Below are positions 14,990 to 23,984 of a DNA stretch of 64,000 nucleotides, one piece after another. Position 1 is the first letter of the stretch, and every line of letters starts with the position of its first letter. Below the pieces are notes generated by a model, which searched no databases, was not told the DNA's origin, and saw only the letters and a program-made list of their open reading frames with translations. This DNA is from Marinobacterium iners DSM 11526 (GTDB taxonomy: Bacteria; Pseudomonadota; Gammaproteobacteria; Pseudomonadales; Balneatricaceae). The position numbers and the translations under genes are program-made. The stretch spans positions 1-64,000 of the forward strand of contig NZ_FNRJ01000010.1 in assembly GCF_900107855.1 (NCBI RefSeq). Reading direction: 5' to 3'.

Positions 14990-15544
14990 CACGGCAAGTG
15001 CTCGATTGATCAGGACCAGTGTGCGGGGGCGCTGGATGAATCGGCGCAGATAGGCGCCGGTGTAGACCCAACAGCTTAACGACAGCCAGCAAATAGGCAG
15101 GTAAAGAGCTGCGAACAGGAAGACTTCTCTCACGTCCTGACCACTGGTGTAGGCACCGATGCCCGACGCCGAGGCCAGCCATGCTTTCGGATTGAGCCAC
15201 TGCATGATGGCCCCGGTCATAAAGCCCGGCGCCTTGCTGGCATGTTCTTCCGGCAGTTGGCCGTTATCGCGAAACAGCTGAATGCTGAGGTACAGCAGAA
15301 AGGCGATGCCGGCCCAGCGCAGCAAGGTGGCAGCGCCCGGTAGCGCCAGGAGCGCGGAATAAAGCCCCAGGCCAATGGTCATAAATAGCGCTATAAACCC
15401 CAGAGTGGCACCGGTCACAAAGATCAGACCCCTGGAAATGGGGTAGCGGGTGCCGCTGCTCAGGCATACCAGGTTCACAGGGCCCGGTGAAATCGATGCG
15501 GCAAGCGCAAAGGCGGCCATGGGCAGAATCAATGTGAGTGTCAT
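14951..15544 (-). CDS. LysE family amino-acid exporter
   Basis: This 197-residue membrane protein has the family's N-terminal signature (ALAASISPGPVNLVCLSSGTRY, about residues 12-33) and about five to six hydrophobic helices. It includes the MTGAIMQWLNPKAWLASASG block (about 105-125), which is the proline-containing motif of LysE exporters. It likely exports an amino acid. The ATG is at the + strand 15542-15544. Its 3' end overlaps that of the AraC gene on the other strand, so the two transcripts are antisense over 39 bases. Confidence 0.88.
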   Translation of the reverse strand: MTLTLILPMAAFALAASISPGPVNLVCLSSGTRYPISRGLIFVTGATLGFIALFMTIGLGLYSALLALPGAATLLRWAGIAFLLYLSIQLFRDNGQLPEEHASKAPGFMTGAIMQWLNPKAWLASASGIGAYTSGQDVREVFLFAALYLPICWLSLSCWVYTGAYLRRFIQRPRTLVLINRALAVLLAASCIYLLID

Positions 15545-15629
15545 TACGGTCTCTCTACCAGTGCGTTCGACCAGAGTGTGCGATAGATGCCGCTTGGCGT
15601 ATTGAACAAAATTGCACTGCTCGGGCCGA

Positions 15630-15670
15630 TCGGGATAGGGATTCTTCCACCGCTTTGCGCTATAATTTCG
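15630..15670 (+). promoter_or_regulatory. Candidate promoter of rimO
   Basis: A perfect TATAAT (15661-15666) lies 63 bases upstream of the rimO start, in the gap between it and the divergent exporter gene. The corresponding -35 position (around 15638-15643) is poor, so this is a weak prediction. Confidence 0.35.
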
Positions 15671-15728
15671 ACTTTCTTAACCCCTGTCGGCGTTCGCCCT
15701 CAGGCTCAATCCTGAACAGTTGATCCCT

Positions 15729-17060
15729 ATGTCTGCACACACACCCAAAGTTGGTTTTGTCAGCCTTGGCTGCCCCAAGGCGCTGGTTGATTCCGAACGT
15801 ATTCTCACCCAGTTGCGCTCCGATGGTTACGAGGTGGTGCCCTCCTATGATCAGGCGGATCTGGTGGTGGTGAACACCTGTGGCTTCATCGATGCAGCCA
15901 AAGCGGAATCCCTGGAAGCGATTGGCGAGGCCCTGAACGAAAACGGCAAGGTGATCGTGACCGGATGCATGGGCGCGCAGGCGGATGAGATTACCAATAT
16001 CCACCCGCAGGTGCTGGCCGTGACCGGGCCGCAGCAGTATGAGCAGGTGGTGGGCGCGGTGCATCAGTACCTGCCCAAGCCCGAGCGCAAGCATGAGCCG
16101 TTCATCGATCTGGTGCCACCTCAGGGGATCAAGCTGACACCGCGTCATTATGCCTACCTGAAAATATCGGAAGGCTGTAACCACCGCTGTACCTTCTGCA
16201 TCATTCCCTCACTGCGCGGCGATCTGGTATCGCGCCCGGTGGGCGATGTGATGGATGAGGCCGAGCGTCTGGTGAGTGCCGGGGTACAGGAGCTGTTGGT
16301 GGTGTCGCAGGACACCAGTGCCTACGGCGTAGATACCAAATACCGTACTGGCTTTTGGCAGGGGCGTCCGCTCAAGACCCGCATGAAAGAGCTGTGCGAC
16401 GCGATGGGTGATCTGGGCGCCTGGGTGCGTCTGCACTACGTCTATCCCTATCCGCACGTGGATGATGTGATTCCGCTGATGGCCGAGGGCAAGATCCTGC
16501 CCTATCTGGACATCCCGTTCCAGCACGCGCATCCGGATGTGCTACGTGCCATGAAGCGTCCGGCCGCCAGTGAGAAAACGCTGGATCGCATCAATGCCTG
16601 GCGCGACATCTGCCCCGACATCACGCTGCGCTCCACCTTTATCGTCGGCTTCCCGGGCGAGACCGATGCGCAGTTCGAGTACCTGCTCGACTTCCTGGAT
16701 GAGGCTCAGCTGGATCGTGTAGGCTGCTTCACCTATTCACCGGTAGAGGGCGCGACCGCCAATGCGATTCACCCTGCTGTACCTGAAGAGGTGAAAGAGG
16801 AGCGTCTGGCGCGCTTCATGGAGAAGCAGGTGGCCATCAGCGCGCGCAAGCTGCAACAGAAGATTGGCCGCGAGCTTGAAGTGTTGATCGATGAAGTCGG
16901 TCTGGATGGCTCCATTGGGCGTACGCAGGCGGATGCACCGGAAATCGACGGTCAGATCTATCTGCTCGATGACGTGAACGTGAAGCCGGGCGACCGGGTG
17001 CGTGTGCGCGTAACCGATGCAGATGAGCACGACCTTTGGGGCGAGCGCATCAAGCCCTGA
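15729..17060 (+). CDS. rimO: Ribosomal protein S12 methylthiotransferase RimO
   Basis: This 443-residue radical-SAM enzyme adds a methylthio group to Asp in ribosomal protein S12. The N-terminal UPF0004 domain has the three cluster-binding cysteines C15, C51 and C80. The radical-SAM domain has C150-x3-C154-x2-C157 ([11 protein letters not shown]), and a C-terminal TRAM domain covers about residues 375-441. The motif [18 protein letters not shown] and the length fit RimO rather than the tRNA enzyme MiaB. ATG 15729 is chosen over TTG 15720. It is followed by a candidate terminator at 17089. Confidence 0.95.
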   Translation: MSAHTPKVGFVSLGCPKALVDSERILTQLRSDGYEVVPSYDQADLVVVNTCGFIDAAKAESLEAIGEALNENGKVIVTGCMGAQADEITNIHPQVLAVTGPQQYEQVVGAVHQYLPKPERKHEPFIDLVPPQGIKLTPRHYAYLKISEGCNHRCTFCIIPSLRGDLVSRPVGDVMDEAERLVSAGVQELLVVSQDTSAYGVDTKYRTGFWQGRPLKTRMKELCDAMGDLGAWVRLHYVYPYPHVDDVIPLMAEGKILPYLDIPFQHAHPDVLRAMKRPAASEKTLDRINAWRDICPDITLRSTFIVGFPGETDAQFEYLLDFLDEAQLDRVGCFTYSPVEGATANAIHPAVPEEVKEERLARFMEKQVAISARKLQQKIGRELEVLIDEVGLDGSIGRTQADAPEIDGQIYLLDDVNVKPGDRVRVRVTDADEHDLWGERIKP

Positions 17061-17088
17061 GCTTTTTTTACCCTGATCCACGCCAAAT

Positions 17089-17118
17089 CCGGGCGCGTAA
17101 TATGATGGCCCGGGTTTT
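17089..17118 (+). terminator. Candidate terminator after rimO
   Basis: CCGGGC (17089-17094) pairs with GCCCGG (17108-17113) across a 13-base loop, followed by GTTTTGC. It lies between the rimO stop and the start of the EAL gene. Confidence 0.5.
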
Positions 17119-17161
17119 GCTTATGGGTTAGGCCACATCCCGCATGTTTATCGAGGTTATT

Positions 17162-18379
17162 ATGCAGTATTCACTCTTTCCCTGGTTTCAGCCGATCGTG
17201 GAAATTGCCACCGGTCGTGTTGCAGGTTATGAGGTACTGGCCAGACGCAAGGATGAACAGGGTCGGGTTGTATCGGCGGGTGCCTTGTTTCAGGACTCGA
17301 CGCTACCGGCTGCGGAGCGCCTTCAGCTGGACCGTGATGTACGCCGCCAGGCGCTGAATGCCTTTCTGTCCGCGCCGGAAGATACCTATTTGACCATCAA
17401 CCTGTCGCCGGAATGGATTGATGCGCTTGATCCGCTGGAGCCCTTGCCAACGCTGGAGATGATGCGTGAGGCGGGTGTGGACCTGAGCCGTGTGATTGTC
17501 GAAATTACAGAGCATGGCGGTGGGATTGATCGCATTCACCACTTGGCTCGCCGGTACCGTGCTGAAGGGGTAAGGGTGGCGCTGGATGACTTTGGCACCG
17601 GTTTCCAGCAGCTGGATCGGCTGTTGGCCTTTACACCGGATCTGCTCAAAATTGACATGCGCATGTTCAAAAACAGTGCATTCGGGCACCAGGAAAGTGC
17701 CCTGTTGCACACTTTGGGTGACATGGCGTCGCGTTTGGGCAGCAAGCTGATTTTTGAAGGGGTTGAAACCGAGGAAGAGTTTTTCCTCGCGCTGCAGTGT
17801 AACGCCAGTTACGTGCAGGGCTTTATTTTTGATCCGGCACTGCCCGATTTTCTGGCACCGGATGCCTGCTATGATCGGGTACAGCAGTTGCTGCAGCGCT
17901 ATCTGGAGCAGATGATCGAGCAGTCTGCGCGGCGGCAGTGGCACCTGGAAGGCATGCAGAGCCAGTTGTTGGCGTTGCGTGATCTGTTGCTGGCGGGTGA
18001 GGGGGTTGAGGCTCTCAAGCATTACTGCCCGGATGCGGCGATTCTACGCTGCTTCATCTGTGACCGTCAGGGGCTACAAGTATCACCCAACTATGAATAT
18101 CGAGACGGCCAGTGGCACGAAGATGTGCGGGTGATTGGTCACAACTGGAGCTGGCGCCCCTGGTTCTATCAGTTGGTGGCGGCTGAGGATTATGAGCGGC
18201 GGATTCTGCGCTCGGCGCCCTATATGGACATCAGTGGCAACCAGCGCTGCTTTACCCTGACGCTGGCACTGGACCAGCAGCGGGTGCTGCTGGTGGATGT
18301 GCTGGATCAGCTGGCCAGCGGTGATCCGATTTCGCCGCAGACTTCGTTCCACAGTGACTTGATGCCGGACTTGTCCTGA
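17162..18379 (+). CDS. EAL-domain c-di-GMP phosphodiesterase
   Basis: This 405-residue protein begins directly with an EAL domain (residues 1-240): the E-x-L-x-R motif as EVLAR (about 24-28), NLSPEWID, VEITEH, the DDFGTGF loop, LLKIDMRM and FEGVETEEE. The metal-binding acidic residues are present, so hydrolysis of c-di-GMP is likely. A coiled-coil-like segment (about 240-285) leads to a C-terminal region (about 285-395) with tryptophans and aromatic residues resembling a periplasmic-type PAS/cache sensor, though no membrane helix is visible. ATG 17162 is used because GAGG lies five bases before its ATTATG. The 3' end overlaps yfcL on the other strand by 73 bases. Confidence 0.87.
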   Translation: MQYSLFPWFQPIVEIATGRVAGYEVLARRKDEQGRVVSAGALFQDSTLPAAERLQLDRDVRRQALNAFLSAPEDTYLTINLSPEWIDALDPLEPLPTLEMMREAGVDLSRVIVEITEHGGGIDRIHHLARRYRAEGVRVALDDFGTGFQQLDRLLAFTPDLLKIDMRMFKNSAFGHQESALLHTLGDMASRLGSKLIFEGVETEEEFFLALQCNASYVQGFIFDPALPDFLAPDACYDRVQQLLQRYLEQMIEQSARRQWHLEGMQSQLLALRDLLLAGEGVEALKHYCPDAAILRCFICDRQGLQVSPNYEYRDGQWHEDVRVIGHNWSWRPWFYQLVAAEDYERRILRSAPYMDISGNQRCFTLTLALDQQRVLLVDVLDQLASGDPISPQTSFHSDLMPDLS

Positions 18380-18588
18380 TCACTGAGCTGATCAACACTG
18401 AAGGCATTGTCGAGGCTTTCCTGTAGGTTGTGCAGGAAGGCTTCGCCTGATTCTGGCATTTCGGCTGCAACCAGATTCAAGTGGCTGATCAGGTAGCTGC
18501 AATAAAACAGCTCGTCAGGCTTGTCCAGAGCGGATTGCTCGCGTGCCAGAAGGCAGTTCTCGGTTGCGCTGATCAATGCTTCGCTCAT
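18307..18588 (-). CDS. YfcL family protein
   Basis: This 93-residue acidic soluble protein has the YfcL layout: DELFYCSYLISHLNLVAAE (about residues 25-43), then SLDNAF...LS-QDK--I-SLWNEV (about 57-84), matching the Escherichia YfcL family in pattern and size. Function is unknown. It is the last gene of the leftward purM-purN-DUF3108-yfcL unit. Its start overlaps the stop of the DUF3108 gene by 4 bases (ATGA), suggesting translational coupling, and its coding region is antisense to the last 73 bases of the EAL gene. Confidence 0.78.
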   Translation of the reverse strand: MSEALISATENCLLAREQSALDKPDELFYCSYLISHLNLVAAEMPESGEAFLHNLQESLDNAFSVDQLSDQDKSGIKSLWNEVCGEIGSPLAS

Positions 18589-19295
18589 GGTGTCTCCAGG
18601 TTTTTCAGCAGCAGGGCGTAGGTTTTGCCATCGGATTCGGTCTGCTGCAGACGTACGATCAGATAGTCCAGCTCCGGTGCAAACCAGATCAGGGTTTCGC
18701 GGTCGGCATCTTCGCCCCGGTCTCGCATGACACGCACCGTATTGAAAGTGCCGTAGGGCGTCTTGACTTCTTCTTCACCGGTCACCGCAAAGGCGTAGGT
18801 CTTCAGCTTGCCGCCATCCGCCACTTGATAGGACATGCTCTGCTGGCCGGCCTTCAGGTCGAGCCGCATCTGCAGCTGATAGCTAAGCTTGTCCTGCGTA
18901 CCTGGGCCAATCACCATTTTCCAGGGTTTGTCCTTTACCACGGTTGTGACCTTACCGGCGGGCCAGTCAAAGTCGATGTGTGCGCTACGGCTTTTGCCGA
19001 GCACCTTGCGGTAGTAATCGTATTTAAGCGGGCGAATCATCTCGCCGCTGCGGTAATTGAAGGACGATGCTTCGCGGATGCCCGCCATCATGGCGGAGGC
19101 CTCTGAACTGAAATGCCAGAGACCACCGGTATCCTGCCGCAGCTCGCGCACCGCTTCACCGCTGAGTGATATGCCAAGGTCAAACTCGGTCGTATACACT
19201 GCCTTGAATGGCGGCAGAGGGTCGGTGTCGGCGAGAGCGGGTGTGCCCAGCAGTAACAGGGCTGACAGCCATGCTGCCTTGAATTGAAGAGTCAT
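18585..19295 (-). CDS. DUF3108 domain periplasmic protein
   Basis: This 236-residue protein has a Sec signal peptide (about residues 1-22, ending LGTPALA-DT), so it is periplasmic or outer-membrane-associated. The mature chain is beta-rich, with the DUF3108 pattern: FKAVYTTEFDLGISLSGEAVREL (29-52), SFNYRSGEMIRPLKYDYYRKVLG (78-100), SYQVADGGKLKTYAF (155-170) and YGTFNTVRVMRD (180-192). The fold is thought to be a lipocalin-like barrel and the role is unknown. It lies 14 bases after purN and overlaps yfcL by 4 bases. This purM-purN-DUF3108 order recurs in Pseudomonas-like bacteria. Confidence 0.85.
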   Translation of the reverse strand: MTLQFKAAWLSALLLLGTPALADTDPLPPFKAVYTTEFDLGISLSGEAVRELRQDTGGLWHFSSEASAMMAGIREASSFNYRSGEMIRPLKYDYYRKVLGKSRSAHIDFDWPAGKVTTVVKDKPWKMVIGPGTQDKLSYQLQMRLDLKAGQQSMSYQVADGGKLKTYAFAVTGEEEVKTPYGTFNTVRVMRDRGEDADRETLIWFAPELDYLIVRLQQTESDGKTYALLLKNLETP

Positions 19296-19309
19296 GCAGC
19301 CTCCATCGG

Positions 19310-19957
19310 TCAGATGCCGTATTGGAAACCCGTTATCGGAAGAGGTTCCCCATCAAGCGTAACGCCGGTATCGGTCAGTGCCAACCGGTTCAGACAAAAC
19401 CACTCCACCGCCAGCGGGTAGATCCTGTGCTCCAGTGCATGTACGCGCTGCTGCAGACTGTCAGCGGTTTCATCCGCGGCAATCGGGACGCTGGCCTGTA
19501 CGATCACGGGGCCTCCGTCCAGCTCCTCGGTGACGAAGTGAACGCTGCAGCCGTGCGCTTCATCGCCGGCGTCCAGGGCACGCTGGTGCGTATTCAGCCC
19601 CTTGTATTTGGGCAGCAATGAGGGATGAATGTTGAACAGGCGGCCATGGTAATGGCGGACCAGTTCGGGTGTCAGAATGCGCATGAAGCCGGCCAGTACC
19701 ACCAGGTCGGGGCTGTAGCTGTCGATCAGCTCAACCAGCGCCTGATCAAAGGATTCACGGTCGGCAAACTGCTTGTGGTCGAGCAGGCGGGCATCGACGC
19801 CTGCCTGCTCCGCCCGGGTCAGGCCGTAGGCATCGGGGCGGTTGCTGATCACCGCCACGATGCTGCCGTTAATCTGTCCCGTGCGTGTCTGATCGAGAAT
19901 GGCCTGCAGGTTGGAGCCGCTGCCGGAGATCAGTACAACGATGCGTTTGGACGCCAT
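19310..19957 (-). CDS. purN: Phosphoribosylglycinamide formyltransferase 1
   Basis: This 215-residue enzyme transfers a formyl group from 10-formyl-tetrahydrofolate to GAR, the third step of purine synthesis, in the cytoplasm. Visible are the N-terminal GSGSNLQA phosphate-binding loop (about residues 11-18), the catalytic region FNIHPSLLPKYKGLNTH (about 109-125, with the invariant Asn and His) and the Asp in TEELDGGPVI (about 147-156). It starts 2 bases after purM ends and is followed by the DUF3108 gene, all on the minus strand. Confidence 0.96.
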   Translation of the reverse strand: MASKRIVVLISGSGSNLQAILDQTRTGQINGSIVAVISNRPDAYGLTRAEQAGVDARLLDHKQFADRESFDQALVELIDSYSPDLVVLAGFMRILTPELVRHYHGRLFNIHPSLLPKYKGLNTHQRALDAGDEAHGCSVHFVTEELDGGPVIVQASVPIAADETADSLQQRVHALEHRIYPLAVEWFCLNRLALTDTGVTLDGEPLPITGFQYGI

Positions 19958-19959
19958 GT

Positions 19960-21015
19960 TCAGGCTCCCTGACGCAGCTCAACCTGTTCTTCGCCTTCGG
20001 CGGCCGCTTCGATCTGGCCGATCAGCCATGCGCTTTCACCTTCAGCCTGCAGCAGTGCAATGGCCGCGTCAGCCTTGTCGGCGGGAACAGCGATTACCAT
20101 GCCAACACCACAGTTGAAGGTGCGGTACATTTCACGTGCATCCACGTTGCCTTCAGCCTGCAGCCACTGGAATACCGGCGGCAGGGTCCATGAGTCGATG
20201 TCGATGACGGCCTTGGCCGAAGCGGGCAGTACACGCGGAATGTTCTCCAGCAGGCCGCCACCGGTGATGTGTGACAGGGCGTTGACCTGAGATTCGCGGA
20301 TCAGCTTCAGGATAGACTTGACGTAGATGCGGGTTGGTTCCAGCAGGGCGTCGGCCAGGGTCTTGTCACCCATTGGCTGTTGCATATCGGCATTGGCCAC
20401 TTCCAGAATCTTGCGGATCAGGGAATAACCGTTTGAATGCGGGCCGGAAGAGGCAAGGCCGATCAGGGCATCACCCACCTGAACTTTGCTGCCGTCGATG
20501 ATTTCGGACTTTTCAACCACGCCCACGCAGAAGCCGGCCAAGTCGTAGTCGTCGCCTTCATACATGCCCGGCATTTCAGCGGTTTCACCGCCGACCAGTG
20601 CTGCACCGGCCAGCTCGCAACCGGCGCCAATGCCAGTGACAACGTCAGCGGCCATGTCGACATTCAGATGGCCAGTGGCATAGTAGTCGAGGAAGAACAG
20701 CGGCTCGGCGCCGGCCACGACCAGGTCGTTGACACACATGGCCACCAGATCGATGCCGATGGTATCGTGCTTTTTCAGGTCCATCGCCAGGCGCAGCTTG
20801 GTGCCGACACCATCGGTACCCGATACCAGTACCGGCTGTTTGTAACCGACCGGCAGCTCGCACAGGGCACCGAACCCACCCAGTCCACCCATGACCTCAG
20901 GACGGGCAGTGCGTTTGGCGACACCTTTAATACGCTCGACAAGCGCGTTTCCGGCATCAATATCAACGCCGGCATCCTTGTAGCTCAAGGAAGTTTTTTC
21001 AGAACCTGTAGACAT
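19960..21015 (-). CDS. purM: Phosphoribosylformylglycinamidine cyclo-ligase (AIR synthetase)
   Basis: This 351-residue enzyme closes the imidazole ring in purine synthesis, using ATP to convert FGAM to AIR. It shows [16 protein letters not shown] (about residues 10-25), the GTDGVGTKL motif (about 67-75), the [12 protein letters not shown] motif (about 141-152) and [13 protein letters not shown] (about 254-266), all typical of PurM dimers. It is the first gene of the leftward purM-purN-DUF3108-yfcL unit and is transcribed divergently from hda. No clear PurR-type box could be identified upstream. Confidence 0.97.
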   Translation of the reverse strand: MSTGSEKTSLSYKDAGVDIDAGNALVERIKGVAKRTARPEVMGGLGGFGALCELPVGYKQPVLVSGTDGVGTKLRLAMDLKKHDTIGIDLVAMCVNDLVVAGAEPLFFLDYYATGHLNVDMAADVVTGIGAGCELAGAALVGGETAEMPGMYEGDDYDLAGFCVGVVEKSEIIDGSKVQVGDALIGLASSGPHSNGYSLIRKILEVANADMQQPMGDKTLADALLEPTRIYVKSILKLIRESQVNALSHITGGGLLENIPRVLPASAKAVIDIDSWTLPPVFQWLQAEGNVDAREMYRTFNCGVGMVIAVPADKADAAIALLQAEGESAWLIGQIEAAAEGEEQVELRQGA

Positions 21016-21123
21016 GGGTGAGTCAACCTTTAAAGCGGGTAAATAACGGTAAAAAATTATTGCGCTAGTTTATCAGGTTGCGGGCGCTCTGTGTTAGAGT
21101 TACGCGCGTCATTTACACGCCGT

Positions 21124-21885
21124 ATGTTTTTCCTCGGTATCGCGAACCATAAGACGCTTGCAGTGATTCAAAAAGAGAAAAGCCGTTCTGCTGCACCTGT
21201 GCAGTTACCTCTGGGAATAACGCTGCGGGATGATGCCCGCTTCGAGAACTTCGTCTGTGGCCGCAATGGACTGGTGTGCGCTGCACTGGAGAAATCGGTG
21301 GCCGGTTTTGGCGAGCAGTATCTCTATCTCTGGGGACATACCGGTACGGGCTGCTCCCATCTGTTGCAGTCCTGTTGCCATGCCTCCGACCCGATCAAGC
21401 GCAGCGCCGTTTACCTGCCGCTGGCCGAGCTGAAACAGTATGGCCCTCAGCTGCTTGAAGACTTTGATCAACTGGATCTGGTATGCATTGATAACCTGGA
21501 GCAAGTTGCCGGTGACCCTGAGTGGGAAGAAGCGTTGTTCCATCTGTATAACCGGATGCGCGCCAACGGCCATGTGCTGATTATTGCGGCAAGCCTGCCG
21601 CCTGCAAAACTGGGGATTCGATTGGCCGATCTTGAGTCCCGCCTCAACTGGGGCATGGTATTTCAGCTCCAGCCTCTGGATGACGACACCAAGGTGGTTG
21701 CTCTGCGTGCACGGGCTCAGGCCCGTGGCTTGCAGTTGGGTGATGATGTGATTCGCTACCTGATGCATCACGGCAGCCGTAACATGGCCCATCTGCTGGT
21801 AACATTGGACAAGCTGGACGTGGCCTCACTCAGTGCGCAACGCAAGATCACCGTACCCTTCGTCAAACAGGTCATGAACTGGTGA
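21124..21885 (+). CDS. hda: DnaA regulatory inactivator Hda
   Basis: This protein of about 253 residues is homologous to the AAA+ part of DnaA. It has the QLPLGITLRDDARFENF start of the domain, a Walker A-like loop as GHTGTGCSHLLQ (Cys at the position that is Lys in active P-loops), Walker B-like VCIDNLE, sensor region ESRLNWGMVFQL, and the C-terminal NMAHLLVTLDKLDVASL. In Escherichia it binds the sliding clamp through an N-terminal QLPL motif and triggers ATP hydrolysis on DnaA. The precise start is uncertain (ATG 21124; a shorter start near GTG 21163 is possible). Its stop overlaps the next start by 4 bases. Confidence 0.88.
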   Translation: MFFLGIANHKTLAVIQKEKSRSAAPVQLPLGITLRDDARFENFVCGRNGLVCAALEKSVAGFGEQYLYLWGHTGTGCSHLLQSCCHASDPIKRSAVYLPLAELKQYGPQLLEDFDQLDLVCIDNLEQVAGDPEWEEALFHLYNRMRANGHVLIIAASLPPAKLGIRLADLESRLNWGMVFQLQPLDDDTKVVALRARAQARGLQLGDDVIRYLMHHGSRNMAHLLVTLDKLDVASLSAQRKITVPFVKQVMNW

Positions 21886-22613
21886 GTCAGCCGGAGACCC
21901 TGCCTGCCTTTCGCATCATTGAACACAACGCCCGCTTTGTCGTTATCGACAAGGCACCGGGCATCAGCATGCACAAGGATGATCAGGCAGCCGGTCTGGC
22001 AATGCTGCTGGCACAAGAGTTGGGGCAACCGGTCTGGCCGGTGCACCGGCTGGACCGCATGACGTCCGGGCTGGTGGTGTTTGCGCTGTCTGCTGCGGTC
22101 GCCGCTGAGCTGTCGGCGGCCTTTGCTGCACAAAAAGTCAGTAAGTTCTATTTGGCGCTGAGCGATCACAAGCCGAGAAAAAAACAGGGCCGTATCGAGG
22201 GTGGAATGGTTCGCAGCCGTCGCGGCAGCTGGAAGCTTACGCGTACAGACGAAAACCGGGCGCGTACCGAGTTCTACAGTGCATCGCTCAAGCCAGGCCT
22301 GCGCGCCTTTCTGTGTCGTCCCTACACCGGCAAAACACATCAAATCCGTGTCGCCCTGAAAAGCATCGGTGCTCCGATTATTGGCGATCCGATCTATCAT
22401 GAAAAAGCGGATGCGGCGAAGCCGAGCGTGGTCCAGCCAGATCGCGGCTATCTGCATGCCTGGCATTTGAGCTTCAGCCTTGCAGACAAGGCCTGTGCCT
22501 TTTGTGCTGACCCTGACCGGGGTGAGCTGTTCCGGTTGCCCGAGATGGCAGCGCTGCTGGCGGGTGAATGGCGTGATCCTTTTGCTCTGCGCTGGCATGG
22601 TACTGCCGGCTGA
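21882..22613 (+). CDS. RluA-family pseudouridine synthase
   Basis: This 243-residue enzyme isomerises uridine to pseudouridine in RNA. The catalytic motif VHRLDRMTSGLVVFA (about residues 49-63) has the essential Asp in HRLD, followed by SKFYLALSDHKP and the C-terminal GKTHQIRVALKSIGAPIIGDPIY (about 148-170). There is no S4 domain, so it is a short RluA type. It most resembles the small family often found beside hda. GTG start 21882 overlaps the hda stop by four bases, so it is translationally coupled. The RNA target is not known from sequence. Confidence 0.87.
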   Translation: MSQPETLPAFRIIEHNARFVVIDKAPGISMHKDDQAAGLAMLLAQELGQPVWPVHRLDRMTSGLVVFALSAAVAAELSAAFAAQKVSKFYLALSDHKPRKKQGRIEGGMVRSRRGSWKLTRTDENRARTEFYSASLKPGLRAFLCRPYTGKTHQIRVALKSIGAPIIGDPIYHEKADAAKPSVVQPDRGYLHAWHLSFSLADKACAFCADPDRGELFRLPEMAALLAGEWRDPFALRWHGTAG

Positions 22614-22630
22614 TTTATCATGCGCCTCTT

Positions 22631-22873
22631 ATGAAGACTGATCAAAAAATGAACGAAAATCGTGTGCAGCGGGATTTTTACGCCCGTGACTCTGAGGAAC
22701 AGCAACTCTTCCTTACCGATACCTGGTGCGACAATTGCCAACAGTTGGGGCTGGGGATGTCCGACCCTGAGGAATACGAGCTTTATGGGCTGGTTTTTAT
22801 TGAAGGCAAGTGCAATCAGTGCGGCGACACCGTTCTGACCGAACTGACCGAGGATGCGTTCGACGATGAGTGA
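22631..22873 (+). CDS. Small zinc-ribbon-like protein
   Basis: This 80-residue acidic protein has two CxxC pairs, DTWCDNCQQ (about residues 31-39) and KCNQCGD (about 60-66), spaced like a zinc ribbon. The rest is polar. No family name is recalled. ATG 22631 is used, though ATG 22649 is possible. It lies between the pseudouridine synthase and tcdA and its stop overlaps the tcdA start by 8 bases, indicating cotranscription and perhaps a role linked to RNA modification. Confidence 0.7.
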   Translation: MKTDQKMNENRVQRDFYARDSEEQQLFLTDTWCDNCQQLGLGMSDPEEYELYGLVFIEGKCNQCGDTVLTELTEDAFDDE

Positions 22874-23663
22874 TGTGGCTCAGCAGCGTTTTGGTGGTAC
22901 GGCCCGGCTCTATGGACTGGACGGGCTCGAACTGTTTCAGCGGTCCCATGTGGCGGTTATTGGCATTGGGGGCGTTGGTTCCTGGGTAGCGGAGGCACTG
23001 GCGCGCAGCGGCATAGGCGAAATTACGCTTATTGATCTGGATGATGTGTGTGTCACCAATACCAACCGTCAGATCCATGCCCTCAGTTCCACCGTCGGCC
23101 AGTCCAAGGTGGCGGTGATGGCGGAACGTATCCGAGATATCAACCCGGAGTGTCTGGTACATGAAGTAGAAGCCTTCGCGACCCGTGACAATCTGGATGA
23201 GTTGCTGCATGACGATCTGAACTACGTGGTGGATGCCATCGACAGCGTGAAGGACAAAGCTGCGGTGATCGCCTGGTGCAAGCGGCGAAAAGTGCCGGTG
23301 ATCACGATTGGCGGTGCCGGTGGTCAGATCGACCCGACCCTGATTCGCGTTGCCGACCTGACCCGTACCCAAACCGATCCTCTGGCCGCCAAGGTACGCT
23401 CTTTCCTTCGGCGCCATTATCGTTTCAGCAGCAGCGGGCGCCGCTTTGCCGTTGAATGTGTCTACTCAGAAGAGCAGCTGCGTTACCCGCAGCCGGACGG
23501 CAGTGTCTGTCAGCAGAAGAGCGTGATGGAAAATGGCACACGACTGGATTGTGCCGGTGGTTTCGGAGCCACCACGGTCGTGACCGCAACTTTCGGTTTT
23601 GTGGCGGTGTCTCGGGTGCTGAAAAAACTGCAGGAACGTGCCGCCCGCGAGCAATCAGTCTGA
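22866..23663 (+). CDS. tcdA: tRNA threonylcarbamoyladenosine dehydratase TcdA (CsdL)
   Basis: This 265-residue ThiF/E1-like enzyme cyclises t6A37 of tRNA to ct6A using ATP. It has the nucleotide-binding loop VIGIGGVGSWVAEALARSGIG (about residues 29-49), the acidic LIDLDDVCVTNTNRQ (about 54-68) with the conserved Asn-x-Asn-Arg-Gln, and DAIDSVKDKAAVIAWC (about 126-141). ATG 22866 overlaps the stop of the upstream small gene (ATGAGTGA) and is preferred over 22854. No csdE or csdA lies beside it. Confidence 0.92.
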   Translation: MSDVAQQRFGGTARLYGLDGLELFQRSHVAVIGIGGVGSWVAEALARSGIGEITLIDLDDVCVTNTNRQIHALSSTVGQSKVAVMAERIRDINPECLVHEVEAFATRDNLDELLHDDLNYVVDAIDSVKDKAAVIAWCKRRKVPVITIGGAGGQIDPTLIRVADLTRTQTDPLAAKVRSFLRRHYRFSSSGRRFAVECVYSEEQLRYPQPDGSVCQQKSVMENGTRLDCAGGFGATTVVTATFGFVAVSRVLKKLQERAAREQSV

Positions 23664-23714
23664 CATGTAACCCCTCTTGTGGCCGTTGCGTGTCACGTTT
23701 CTCGAAATTCAGTC

Positions 23715-23744
23715 AAAAAAAACCCCTCTTCATCTGAAGAGGGG
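23715..23744 (-). terminator. Rho-independent terminator (minus strand)
   Basis: CCCCTCTTCA (23723-23732) pairs with TGAAGAGGGG (23735-23744) in a perfect 10-bp stem with a 2-base core. An eight-base A run (23715-23722) on the plus strand is the T tract of a leftward transcript, so it terminates a minus-strand RNA ending about 240 bases past the XRE gene stop. Confidence 0.85.
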
Positions 23745-23984
23745 CAGGCAAAGTGCAAACAACTCAAAACGGCCAGAGTTGGAAATGGGATGCGAGAGCT
23801 GAGGAAGAGCAACGACTCTCGCGATGCCCTGCGATGCAGGACAAATTCAATATGGCTCTTTTTTGTGCAATGCACAATAGTTTTTTTAGAATAAAATATT
23901 ATAATAAATAATATTTTTGTGCAGTGCGGAATAAATATAAGCCCTTATATCACAATGATAATGCTCTGATATTGCGTTAAAGTG
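23745..23984 (-). promoter_or_regulatory. AT-rich intergenic region with palindromes and hairpins
   Basis: No gene fits here. It holds a 7-1-7 palindrome TTGTGCA-A-TGCACAA (23863-23877), a 9-5-9 palindrome AAATATTAT/ATAATATTT (23894-23916) and a partial repeat TTTTTGTGCAGTGC (23914-23927). Nearer the terminator, GCGAGAG (23791-23797) pairs with CTCTCGC (23816-23822) on the RNA. It could be a long 3' UTR of the XRE gene or contain a small RNA ending at the strong terminator. Confidence 0.45.

Noticed and set aside
20437-21021. Plus-strand open frame of 194 residues
   Set aside because: It is a shadow of purM.
23693-23875. Short minus-strand peptide frame downstream of the XRE gene
   Set aside because: It runs over a strong terminator hairpin and has no ribosome site.
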